DNA of 64,000 nucleotides from Bacteroidales bacterium (GTDB taxonomy: Bacteria; Bacteroidota; Bacteroidia; Bacteroidales; Bacteroidaceae), in assembly GCA_015060965.1 (NCBI GenBank), contig SUXN01000009.1:1-64000 (forward strand), in the 5' to 3' direction. Positions 34,242 to 42,581 of this stretch are shown piece after piece. The notes beneath the pieces are model-generated. The model was not told the DNA's origin, did not search any database, and saw only the letters and a list, made by a program, of their open reading frames with translations. Each line of letters starts with the position of its first letter. Position 1 is the first letter of the stretch. The position numbers and the translations under genes are program-made.

Positions 34242-37163
34242 ATGAAAAGATTTCTATTATCGCTGTCCCTGTTGCTGCTTGTCGCTGTTGCTGCAAATGC
34301 GCAGAAACAGGGAACAGTGACAGGAAAGGTCGTTGAAGCGGCCAATCAGGAGGGCATGATTGCCGCATCGGTACAATTGTACTCTTTGCCCGATTCTGTA
34401 TTCAAAGTGGGTGTGGCAACAGATACCAAGGGCGGGTTCAGCCTCAAGGCAACTCCGGGTAACTATTTTGCACGCGTGTCATATCTCGGATATGTCGCGA
34501 AGGATGTGAAAGTCAAAGTTTCCAAAGGCAAGACAGTAGAGCTCGGGACTATAACCCTTGAGCAGGATGCGGTCTCTTTGAAAGACGCTCTCGTGACAGC
34601 CGAGGTTCCGCCTGTTACCGCTTCCGACGATACTTTGATGTTCAATACAGCTGCTTTCCGCGTGCCCGAAGGCTCTATGCTTGAGGAACTTATCAAGAAA
34701 TATCCGGGTGTCGATATTGACGAGAACGGTACAATCAAAATCAACGGAAAGACCGTTAACCGAATACTGATGAAGGGTAAGGATTTCTTCGGTACCGACA
34801 AGGATATGGCATTGAAAAACATCTCGGTAGATGCAGTTGACCAGGTGAAATTCTACGATAAAAAGAGTGATTTCTCGCGCATTACGGGTATTGACGATGG
34901 TGAGGAGGAGACCGTGCTCGACCTGCAGATGAAGAAAGGTGTCTCTGACGGTTTCTTCTCTAATACAGATGTCGGTTATGGTACAAAGGACCGTTACCTC
35001 TTCAGGAATACCACAAACTATTATAATGACGTTGCACAGTACACAATGGTGCTCGCTGCAAACAATATGAACAACCAGGGCTTCTCTGATGGTCGTGGCC
35101 GTGGATTCCGTGGTGGCGGTGGTGGCTTGGTGGCACCCAAACAGGGTGGTTTCAATTTTGCATACGAGAACAAGAAACTTGAAATCGGTGGTAACGTGCG
35201 TGCAAACCACAGGGATACAGATTCAAAGAACTGGAGCTCTATCGAGACATTCATGCCGCAGATAGGACGTAACCAGTTCAGCAACAGCCGTAGCACAAGT
35301 TTCGGCCGTAATTCAAGTTTCAATGCCGACCTGCGTCTTGAATGGAAACCGGATACAATGACAAACATCATTTTCAGTCCTTCGGTGAGCTACTCTACAT
35401 CGGACAACTGGTCGCAGAGTGTCTCTGCTACATTCAACCAGGACCCGTTCGATATTGTAGAGGCTTATGAGAAAGCAGCCTATGGTGATGTTTTCGAGGC
35501 TCTTGACAGCATTGCCATCAACAGTAACCGTAGCGAGTCGATGAGCAACAACGAGAATTTCTCAACAGGCGGAAATCTGCAGGTGAACCGCCGTCTCCAG
35601 AAACCCGGCCGCAACATCACATTCCGTGCCTCTTATTCTTATAGCAACAGCGAGAGCAAGAGCTTCTCTACAAACAATGTGAAGTACTATCAGGCAGCTG
35701 CCGGCAGTTCGGGATACGACCGCAAGCGCTACTCGACGACTCCATCGACAAACTGGAACTATAATCTGCGTCTCAGCTATACCGAGCCGTTGATGAAGAA
35801 CCTGTTCCTGCAGTTGAACTACAGTTTCAGCAACAGCTACAACGACAGTGACCGCTCAACATACATCTTTGATGCGCTTACCGATTATGTAATGTCCCTC
35901 AACCACAACTATCTGTTGCCGGGCCTGCCTCCGGGTTACGAGCAGTACCTCAGTGACAGCCTCAGCCGTTACTCCACATACCGTACACAAAGGCACGATG
36001 TGCAGGTGATGTTCCGTTATGTTACCGACAAGATGAACCTTAACGCCGGCGTCACATATATGCCGCAACACACCGAAATGGCTTACCAGTACTTTGGTGT
36101 TGATACAGTGCTCAAGCGTGATGTCTACAACATATCACCGAACATCCGTTTCAGATACCGTTGGTCAAAGCAGACAAGCCTCAATATCAACTACCGCGGT
36201 TCTACAAGCCAGCCTTCGATGACCGACCTGCTTGATATCACTGATGATTCCAATCCGTTGAACATCACAAAGGGTAACCCGGGCCTCAAACCATCGTTCA
36301 GCAATAATGTGATGGTGCACTTCAATACATACAATGTCGATGCCCAGCGTGGCTTCAATGTGTATGCTAACTTCAACAACACTCTCAACAGTATCAGCCG
36401 TAAGGCTACATATGATGAGACCACCGGTGCAACAACTACACAGCCCGACAATATCAACGGTAACTGGAGGGCTTCAGGAGGCTTCTCGTTCAACTCGGCA
36501 ATACCGGCGAACACAAAGTTTACATACTCGACATTTACCGATGTCTCTTTCAACAACAGTGTATCGTACATAAGCATGAACCGTCAGAGCAACAGTGTGA
36601 AGAGCAAGGCAAAAACTCTTAACCTTAGTGAGCGTCTTGCTTTCAATTACCGTGCCGACAATTTCGATGTGTCGCTCAACGGATATGTGCGTTACTCTAA
36701 CTCGAAGTCAAGCGTGCAACCCGATGACGATATGAATGTCTTTGATTTCTCATATGGCCCATCGGCAAACTATACTTTCCCTTGGTATAACATCAAACTC
36801 TCGACGAACCTTTCCATGAGCAGCCGTAGGGGATACAGTAACCCCGATGCAAATACCGATGAGTTGTTGTGGAATGCTCAGTTGTCGGCAAGCTTCCTTG
36901 CAAGGAACGCGCTCACATTCTCTGTCCAGGTTTATGATATCCTGCAACAACAGAGCAACATCAGCCGTACAGTGACTGCACTTTCACGCAGTGACTCGGA
37001 AACGAATGCCATATACAACTACATCATGTTCAACGTATCCTACAAGTTCAATAATACGGGCGGCAAATCCGATAAGAAAGGTGGTCGTGGCGAAGGTATG
37101 CGTGGCTTCGGAATGCCGGGCGGTATGTCTCCCGGCGGTTTCCCCGGTATGAGGATAATGTAA
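34242..37163 (+). CDS. TonB-dependent-receptor-like outer-membrane barrel
   Basis: The 973-aa protein has a signal peptide ending AANAQ near 21. A carboxypeptidase-regulatory-like beta-sandwich follows (about 24-110, GTVTGKVVEAANQEGMIAASV), then a plug-like region (about 130-230, with MLEELIKKYPGVDIDENGTIKINGK). The rest is a C-terminal barrel rich in aromatic/Asn beta-strands. It belongs to the Bacteroidota outer-membrane barrel group related to SusC-like receptors, but no SusD gene is adjacent. A Gly/Arg-rich insert lies near 283-296, and the C-terminal tail is Gly/Met-rich (GMRGFGMPGGMSPGG). The substrate is unknown. Confidence 0.8.
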   Translation: MKRFLLSLSLLLLVAVAANAQKQGTVTGKVVEAANQEGMIAASVQLYSLPDSVFKVGVATDTKGGFSLKATPGNYFARVSYLGYVAKDVKVKVSKGKTVELGTITLEQDAVSLKDALVTAEVPPVTASDDTLMFNTAAFRVPEGSMLEELIKKYPGVDIDENGTIKINGKTVNRILMKGKDFFGTDKDMALKNISVDAVDQVKFYDKKSDFSRITGIDDGEEETVLDLQMKKGVSDGFFSNTDVGYGTKDRYLFRNTTNYYNDVAQYTMVLAANNMNNQGFSDGRGRGFRGGGGGLVAPKQGGFNFAYENKKLEIGGNVRANHRDTDSKNWSSIETFMPQIGRNQFSNSRSTSFGRNSSFNADLRLEWKPDTMTNIIFSPSVSYSTSDNWSQSVSATFNQDPFDIVEAYEKAAYGDVFEALDSIAINSNRSESMSNNENFSTGGNLQVNRRLQKPGRNITFRASYSYSNSESKSFSTNNVKYYQAAAGSSGYDRKRYSTTPSTNWNYNLRLSYTEPLMKNLFLQLNYSFSNSYNDSDRSTYIFDALTDYVMSLNHNYLLPGLPPGYEQYLSDSLSRYSTYRTQRHDVQVMFRYVTDKMNLNAGVTYMPQHTEMAYQYFGVDTVLKRDVYNISPNIRFRYRWSKQTSLNINYRGSTSQPSMTDLLDITDDSNPLNITKGNPGLKPSFSNNVMVHFNTYNVDAQRGFNVYANFNNTLNSISRKATYDETTGATTTQPDNINGNWRASGGFSFNSAIPANTKFTYSTFTDVSFNNSVSYISMNRQSNSVKSKAKTLNLSERLAFNYRADNFDVSLNGYVRYSNSKSSVQPDDDMNVFDFSYGPSANYTFPWYNIKLSTNLSMSSRRGYSNPDANTDELLWNAQLSASFLARNALTFSVQVYDILQQQSNISRTVTALSRSDSETNAIYNYIMFNVSYKFNNTGGKSDKKGGRGEGMRGFGMPGGMSPGGFPGMRIM

Positions 37164-37203
37164 ATATATGATTGATTGTATCTGTAAATAATAAACGGTT
37201 AAG

Positions 37204-37250
37204 AACGGTGGCGACAAAAAAATATATTTTGTCGCCACCGTTTTATCTTT
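37204..37250 (+). terminator. Intrinsic terminator after the barrel gene
   Basis: The 16-bp stem 37204-37219 with 37227-37242 has a 7-base loop and a T-rich tail to 37250. It lies about 40 bases after the stop codon and before the cardiolipin synthase start. Confidence 0.88.
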
Positions 37251-37282
37251 TATGTTTATATTCGCAGAAAATATATGATGAT

Positions 37283-38692
37283 ATGACGGCAATGGGAATC
37301 TTCTATTGGGTATATTGCATTGTTGCAATACTGGTAATGGTGAGGGTTGTGCTCAACAACCGCGATACCGTCAAGACCCTTGCCTGGATTCTGGTATTCA
37401 TATTCCTTCCCTTCCTGGGGCTTATAATCTATTTCTTCTTCGGACGCGATACGCGAAAGACAAAGATGATAAGCCGACGGATGCTCTCGCAGATACAGCA
37501 ACGCCGTCAACTCAATGATGATGCCGATAATCAGGCCGATGTGCCACAGGGGTATGAACCGTTGGTCTCTTTTTTCAAGAATACATCTTCGTCTTATCTC
37601 CTTGGCGCAGGTGATGTTGAGGTGCTCTCAACAAAGCAGTTTGCAGAATCCTTGTACAATGAGATTGATGCGGCAAAAGAGCATATACATCTGCAGTTCT
37701 ACATCATCGAGGATGACGAGTTCGGCTCTTTGCTCTGCGAACATCTTATTGCAAAGGCCAGACAAGGGGTAGAGGTACGTGTCATATATGACAGCGTGGG
37801 ATGCTGGAAAGTCAACAAGGAATTCTATGAGAAGATGCGTTGTGCCGGTGTCTATGTGGAGTCGTTCCTAAAGGTGCGTTTCCCTCTACTCACCAACAGG
37901 GTGAACTACCGCAACCACCGTAAGGTTGTTGTCATTGACGGCAAGGTGGGCTTTGTGGGCGGATGCAACATTGCAGACAGGTATCTCAAAGGCGTGGAGT
38001 GGGGCGATTGGCGCGACACAATGCTGCTTGTGCGCGGTATGGCTGTGCATGGCCTGCAGTCCTCTTTTCTGGTCGACTGGTACTTTGCCAACCGTACTTT
38101 AGTGAGCGGCAAGCGCTATTTCCCGCAGTTGCCGGCCGGCAATGATGCACTGGTACAGGTGGTCCAGTCAAATCCGGTTGGTGAGGCACGTTCTGTAATG
38201 ACCGGCCTGATAAAGGCTATGTATATGGCAAAAGGGTATGTCTACCTGCAGACTCCCTATTTTATGCCCAACAGCGACTTTATACAGGCTCTCAAGAGTG
38301 CCGCGATGTCGGGCGTTGATGTGAGGCTGATGATTCCGGAGCGTTCGGACAACAGGATTACTGATTATGCCTCAAGGTCCTATCTTGTAGATATAATGGG
38401 GGCCGGTGTGAAAGTATACCTTTATACGGCAGGTCTTCTGCATAGCAAGACTTTCGTGTGTGATGACAACCTCTGTTCTGTAGGCTCTGTAAACCTTGAT
38501 TTCCGCAGTTTCTACTATAACTTCGAGGTTTCGGCATTCGTGTACGGACGAAAGGTTGCCTGCACCCTCAAGGAAAAATTCATTGACGAGACAAGGTACT
38601 GCAAACTGTTGTCCCTGTCGACATTCAAGGAACGATCATTCGGTGAACGGTGTCTGGAGTCTGTTGCAAGGCTCTTCTCGCCGTTATTGTAG
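37283..38692 (+). CDS. cls: Cardiolipin synthase (phospholipase D family)
   Basis: The protein is 469 aa from the ATG at 37283. An earlier in-frame ATG at 37172 would span the terminator and is rejected. Two N-terminal membrane helices (IFYWVYCIVAILVMVRVV; LAWILVFIFLPFLGLIIYFFF) precede two HKD motifs, NHRKVVVIDG and LHSKTFVCDDN. The enzyme condenses phosphatidylglycerols to cardiolipin in the inner membrane. The length and motif order match the ClsA type. A TATATTCG box near 37257 may be its promoter. A palindromic terminator follows. Confidence 0.92.
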   Translation: MTAMGIFYWVYCIVAILVMVRVVLNNRDTVKTLAWILVFIFLPFLGLIIYFFFGRDTRKTKMISRRMLSQIQQRRQLNDDADNQADVPQGYEPLVSFFKNTSSSYLLGAGDVEVLSTKQFAESLYNEIDAAKEHIHLQFYIIEDDEFGSLLCEHLIAKARQGVEVRVIYDSVGCWKVNKEFYEKMRCAGVYVESFLKVRFPLLTNRVNYRNHRKVVVIDGKVGFVGGCNIADRYLKGVEWGDWRDTMLLVRGMAVHGLQSSFLVDWYFANRTLVSGKRYFPQLPAGNDALVQVVQSNPVGEARSVMTGLIKAMYMAKGYVYLQTPYFMPNSDFIQALKSAAMSGVDVRLMIPERSDNRITDYASRSYLVDIMGAGVKVYLYTAGLLHSKTFVCDDNLCSVGSVNLDFRSFYYNFEVSAFVYGRKVACTLKEKFIDETRYCKLLSLSTFKERSFGERCLESVARLFSPLL

Positions 38693-38695
38693 GGT

Positions 38696-38738
38696 ACATA
38701 TACAGCAACAGAAGGCCATGGCCTTCTGCTGCATATGT
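38696..38738. terminator. Palindromic terminator between cls and rsmD
   Basis: The 20-bp perfect palindrome 38709-38728 is extended by ACATAT/ATATGT and CAG/CTG outer pairs across small bulges. It lies between convergent genes. Confidence 0.7.
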
Positions 38739-38755
38739 AGGACAATAATTCATCT

Positions 38756-39298
38756 TTAATCTGCTTTCTTCCTGAAAAAACTGAAGTTTACACTTCCGTA
38801 GGCAATGTGCCTGAAGAAATTGGGGTGTTCGCTGAAGTCGTAGTCCTTGCCGTGCTCAAATACAAGGATACCGTCCTCCTTTAACATGTTGCCTTCGAGG
38901 ACAAGTCCCGGTATTTCCTTCAACTCCTTGAGGGCGTATGGGGGGTCGGCAAAGATGAGGTCGTAACTGCTGCTGCAACGGCGTATGAAACGGAATACAT
39001 CGTCGCGTACTATACGCCAGTTGCTGTCACCCAGAGTCTGTACACATTTCTTCAGATGGGCGAAGTGCAGTGAGTCCATCTCTACCGATGTTACCGATTT
39101 GCAACCTCTGGAGAGCAGTTCAAGGCTGATGCTGCCTGTGCCCGAGAAGAGGTCAAGTGTGTTACACTCTTCAAAATCGATGATGTTGGTGAGGATGTTG
39201 AAGAGGTTCTCCTTCGCAAAATCTGTTGTAGGACGTGCCTTGAAATTGCGTGGCACGTCAAAGTGGCGTCCTTTATATTTTCCGCTTATTATTCGCAT
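38756..39298 (-). CDS. rsmD: 16S rRNA (guanine966-N2)-methyltransferase
   Basis: The 180-aa class-I SAM methyltransferase has the SAM loop LDLFSGTGSISLE (48-60) and the catalytic DPPY (118-121). The N-terminus RIISGKYKGRHFDVP and the RPTTDFAKENLFNIL segment are typical of RsmD. It methylates G966 of 16S rRNA in 30S subunits. It overlaps the upstream DUF3822 gene by 10 bases, a pairing I know from other Bacteroidota. Confidence 0.92.
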   Translation of the reverse strand: MRIISGKYKGRHFDVPRNFKARPTTDFAKENLFNILTNIIDFEECNTLDLFSGTGSISLELLSRGCKSVTSVEMDSLHFAHLKKCVQTLGDSNWRIVRDDVFRFIRRCSSSYDLIFADPPYALKELKEIPGLVLEGNMLKEDGILVFEHGKDYDFSEHPNFFRHIAYGSVNFSFFRKKAD

Positions 39299-40092
39299 AG
39301 TATCAGTGCTTGCAGGTCAAATGGTATTCCTTCTATTCTGTTCAGCAGGCTGGGCGGGAACAGTTCGTTGGGGTTTATTCTCTTGCGGTTCTTGATGAAA
39401 CGCGAAATTAGCAGCTGCATCTCTTCCACGCTCTTGTTGCCGCACAGGTACAGTGTGTCTTCGGTCTGTGAGAATCCCTGCTCTTTCCATATGCTCAGCA
39501 TATAAAAGAGGTGGTCCTCATGGCTCTTCGCCCTGAATATGTTGGTAAGTCCTATTTTACCTTCCTTTACGGGAATGAACAGTGAGTATTCCTGTTGTAT
39601 GTATGCCAACATGTAGTTCTCCTCGGGTAGTGGCTTGCGGGTGATGTAGCCCATGAGTATGCTTGCCGGGGTGTAGTATGTTATCTCACCTAGGCCCTGG
39701 AGCACCTCGTATACACCGCGCTCTACAGGGAATATCAGTGTGAATCCTTGCGCTGTGAGCCTGTTGGACACAATCTCGATATTGCTGTCACTCTTGGGGA
39801 AACAGCAACGGTAGAATATCTTGTAGTCCTTCTTGTTGTCATATTCGGCAGGAATGACGGTGTACTCTGTTGTCTCTATTATGGCCTTTACCTGTTGTTC
39901 GCCTTCCTTGTTTACCAATGGGCAACTTTCAATGGCTTTGCGCAGGTTGACCGCCAGACTCTTGTCATCGTCTGTCGGGTGAAAGTGATACTGCAGGGAG
40001 TCGGGATGCGCCGGGGAATAGCTGCAAAAACAAAATCCATTCGTACTGATACGAATGGATAATGTTTTATTCTGTATGTTACTTTCGCTCAT
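39289..40092 (-). CDS. DUF3822 family protein
   Basis: The protein is 267 aa from the ATG at 40092; a TTG one codon upstream is possible. It looks like the DUF3822 family, restricted to Bacteroidota, whose members resemble a split actin/ASKHA-type fold (ending LLNRIEGIPFDLQALILCE) and sit beside rsmD. No catalytic motif is visible and the function is unknown. It overlaps rsmD by 10 bases and begins 3 bases after the stop of the pseudopilin-like gene, so all three may be co-transcribed. Confidence 0.75.
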   Translation of the reverse strand: MSESNIQNKTLSIRISTNGFCFCSYSPAHPDSLQYHFHPTDDDKSLAVNLRKAIESCPLVNKEGEQQVKAIIETTEYTVIPAEYDNKKDYKIFYRCCFPKSDSNIEIVSNRLTAQGFTLIFPVERGVYEVLQGLGEITYYTPASILMGYITRKPLPEENYMLAYIQQEYSLFIPVKEGKIGLTNIFRAKSHEDHLFYMLSIWKEQGFSQTEDTLYLCGNKSVEEMQLLISRFIKNRKRINPNELFPPSLLNRIEGIPFDLQALILCE

Positions 40093-40095
40093 CAA

Positions 40096-40968
40096 TTACT
40101 CCCAGTTACCGATATTCTTGTTAGGGATTCTCTTGTCACCGATTTTCAAGCAAGGAATAACATCAAAGATCTCTTTACCCTCTGTATCGCGCAGTGTAAC
40201 GCCATTCTCGTCCTTGTGGTACTCTTTTCTTACAGGGCGGTTGTTCTTCTTTACCTCGAGAAGGTAGTTGTCAAGCTCCTGCTGGTTGATCTCCTGAAGG
40301 TAGATGTAGCTGTCTGCGTAAGCCTCGAAGAGAGCGCCTGTACCTGACATGCCGCTTGTTTCCATAACGAACTTCTCGCCATTGCCGAATGGGATGAACT
40401 CGAGAGAATCTGCGGGATAGTTGGGGTTGTGGTACAAAGTATCGCGGAGGTTGATCCATGTGGTATCACGGCTGAACTCCTTGAGGTCCAATGTCTGGTG
40501 AGGACCTTTCTTTGCCTCGATATCCTTGTAAACCTTCCAATCATCGGTCTCCTGTGCCTTTGCAACGATTGCGAGGAATACAGAGTCTGCCTGGTTGTTT
40601 GTCAAACCGTGGTACTCTTCAACCTGCTCGCTGTTTCTCCTTTTCTTGTTGTCCTTCTTGATCTGGTCATTAACGTAAGAAAGGATGTATGCCTGCTGCT
40701 CGTCATTGAGCTCGTAGATCTTTCTTACGACACCCATTCTGCCGGTTCTAACGAACTCGATAAGTGTCTCGAAATCGGGAGCATACTCGTTGTTCTGAGA
40801 ATAGTACTCCTCCTGTGCCTTCTTGATGTCAACAAGACGCTTGATTACAACTTCCTCTCTCTGTTCCTTCACTTCCTGGAACTCGATAGGGTTCATTACG
40901 CTGCGGTAACAGATGAATACCAAGCCCGCAACTGCAATAAGCAAAACAACTTTTAATACGTTTTTCAT
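40096..40968 (-). CDS. Membrane-anchored pseudopilin-like protein
   Basis: The 290-aa protein has one N-terminal membrane helix (KVVLLIAVAGLVFICY). The segment IKRLVDIKKAQEEYYSQNNEYAPDFETLIEFVRTGRM follows, as in type II/IV pseudopilin soluble domains (residue sampling of the 'AQEEYYSQNGEYA' sort). The remainder is periplasmic, with two Cys-poor repeats. The usual prepilin peptidase site (G-F/M-T-L-x-E) is absent, so it is probably not a processed pilin. It is widespread in Bacteroidales to my knowledge and has no assigned role. A TATTTTTG -7 box lies at 41004-41011. Confidence 0.6.
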   Translation of the reverse strand: MKNVLKVVLLIAVAGLVFICYRSVMNPIEFQEVKEQREEVVIKRLVDIKKAQEEYYSQNNEYAPDFETLIEFVRTGRMGVVRKIYELNDEQQAYILSYVNDQIKKDNKKRRNSEQVEEYHGLTNNQADSVFLAIVAKAQETDDWKVYKDIEAKKGPHQTLDLKEFSRDTTWINLRDTLYHNPNYPADSLEFIPFGNGEKFVMETSGMSGTGALFEAYADSYIYLQEINQQELDNYLLEVKKNNRPVRKEYHKDENGVTLRDTEGKEIFDVIPCLKIGDKRIPNKNIGNWE

Positions 40969-41003
40969 TGTTCTATATTTTTTTATTATGTACTTTCGTG
41001 TCG

Positions 41004-41011
41004 CAAAAATA
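41004..41011 (-). promoter_or_regulatory. -7 box upstream of the pseudopilin-like gene
   Basis: The minus strand reads TATTTTTG, an exact TAnnTTTG, 36 bases before the ATG. It may drive the pseudopilin-like, DUF3822 and rsmD genes together. Confidence 0.55.
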
Positions 41012-41060
41012 AGAAATAAAAACGAAAATCCGTTTTTATATACATTTTTTTATTGAAAAA

Positions 41061-42488
41061 GTGATAAATAAATATTTAGCCTCGCAAATTAAATCAAATT
41101 TTCCTTTCAATCCAACAGCTGAGCAGGAAAATTGTCTTGAAAATATCTCGGAATTCATACTTTCGGCCGATGACCGCAAAGTATTCATGCTGTGCGGATA
41201 TGCCGGAACGGGTAAGACCACTCTTATATCGGCTCTTGTGAAGACGATGTCACAACTCGAGAGACGTTGTGTCCTGTTGGCTCCTACAGGGCGTGCGGCA
41301 AAGGTGTTCTCTTCCTATTCGGGCAAGAGTGCATATACCATCCACAAATGGATATACCGCCAGAAATCGATACTTAACGGCTCACCGTTCGTGCTTATGG
41401 AGAACAGGGCCATAAATACCCTGTTCATCGTTGATGAGGCTTCAATGATAGCCAATGAGGGTGGTTCGGTGTTCGGTACAGGTGCCCTGCTCGATGACCT
41501 TATAGAGTTTGTCTATTCCGGCCGCGGCTGCTCTTTGTTGCTTTTGGGTGACACAGCCCAGCTTCCTCCAGTGGGTGAGGTGCTCTCTCCGGCCCTGTCG
41601 GCAGAGTATCTGCGCTCGATGTTTCTGGATGTAACAAGGGTGGAACTCACACACGTAATGCGCCAGCTCGACGGTTCGGGTGTCCTGCAGAATGCCACCA
41701 TGCTGCGCGATATCATACGGAGTGGCGAGTGTGGTTTTGTCCCTAAAGTGAAACTGAAGGGATTTGCCGATATCTGCGTTGTGACAGGAGAGGAACTGAT
41801 TGAGGCCATAGAGGGCAGCTACTCCTCGGTGGGTGTAGAAGAGACAATTGTGCTCTGCCGTTCCAACAAGCGCGCCAATGTCTACAACGAGGGCATACGC
41901 CGCCGTATTCTCTACCGAGAAGAGGAACTGAACCGTGGGGATATGCTTATGGTGGTGAAGAACAACTACTATTGGCGTGAGGTGTTGGGTAAGGAGGATA
42001 AATCCTTGCTTGACAAGATTGATTTCATTGCCAACGGTGATGTGGCACAGATTGTCCGTGTGGGTGGTATCGAGGAGATGTATGGCTTCCGTTATGCCGA
42101 GGTCACCCTTTCACTCATCGACTATGAGGATTGCGAGATTGATGTGATGATAATGCTCGACACCTTGACAAGTGAATCGCCTTCGCTGACACGCGACGAG
42201 AACGAGCGCCTTTTTACAGCGGTATGGGAGGATTATCCCGAGATACGTTCAAAGCGTAAGCGCATGGAGGCGCTCCGCAATAATCCTTATTATAATGCCC
42301 TGCAGGTTAAGTACGGTTATGCCGTCACATGCCACAAGGCGCAGGGTGGACAATGGTGTAACGTATTCCTTGACCAAGGATATGTTACCGAGGATATGAT
42401 GAATGCAGATTACTACCGCTGGTTGTATACCGCCTTTACCCGTGCAACGGAAAAACTATATCTTGTCAACTGGAGAGTGAGCGAGTAA
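41061..42488 (+). CDS. RecD/Dda-like ATP-dependent DNA helicase
   Basis: The 475-aa SF1 helicase starts at GTG 41061, reading INKYLASQIK. Walker A is GYAGTGKTT near 48-56, Walker B is FIVDEASMIA near 114-123, then LLLGDTAQLPPVG (motif III). The C-terminal UvrD_C_2 part has YAVTCHKAQGGQW and YTAFTRATEKLYLVNW. It is a single-subunit type common in Bacteroidota, distinct from long RecD2 (no N-terminal extension), and probably acts in repair or fork processing. A 21-bp-stem terminator follows. Confidence 0.88.
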   Translation: MINKYLASQIKSNFPFNPTAEQENCLENISEFILSADDRKVFMLCGYAGTGKTTLISALVKTMSQLERRCVLLAPTGRAAKVFSSYSGKSAYTIHKWIYRQKSILNGSPFVLMENRAINTLFIVDEASMIANEGGSVFGTGALLDDLIEFVYSGRGCSLLLLGDTAQLPPVGEVLSPALSAEYLRSMFLDVTRVELTHVMRQLDGSGVLQNATMLRDIIRSGECGFVPKVKLKGFADICVVTGEELIEAIEGSYSSVGVEETIVLCRSNKRANVYNEGIRRRILYREEELNRGDMLMVVKNNYYWREVLGKEDKSLLDKIDFIANGDVAQIVRVGGIEEMYGFRYAEVTLSLIDYEDCEIDVMIMLDTLTSESPSLTRDENERLFTAVWEDYPEIRSKRKRMEALRNNPYYNALQVKYGYAVTCHKAQGGQWCNVFLDQGYVTEDMMNADYYRWLYTAFTRATEKLYLVNWRVSE

Positions 42489-42523
42489 TGGGAAATATAT
42501 TGGATGAACATAGACTTATGGTG

Positions 42524-42570
42524 ATAAAAGCGATATGCGCCGGCTGTTTGCCGGCGCATATCGCTTTTAT
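42524..42570. terminator. Bidirectional terminator between helicase and alaS
   Basis: The perfect 21-bp stem 42524-42544 with 42550-42570 has a 5-base loop. A-rich and T-rich ends serve both strands of this convergent pair. Confidence 0.92.
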
Positions 42571-42581
42571 GTCATTCTCCG

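Noticed and set aside
37172-37282. Extended N-terminus of cardiolipin synthase
   Set aside because: It would cross the terminator of the preceding gene; the ATG at 37283 leads straight into the first membrane helix.
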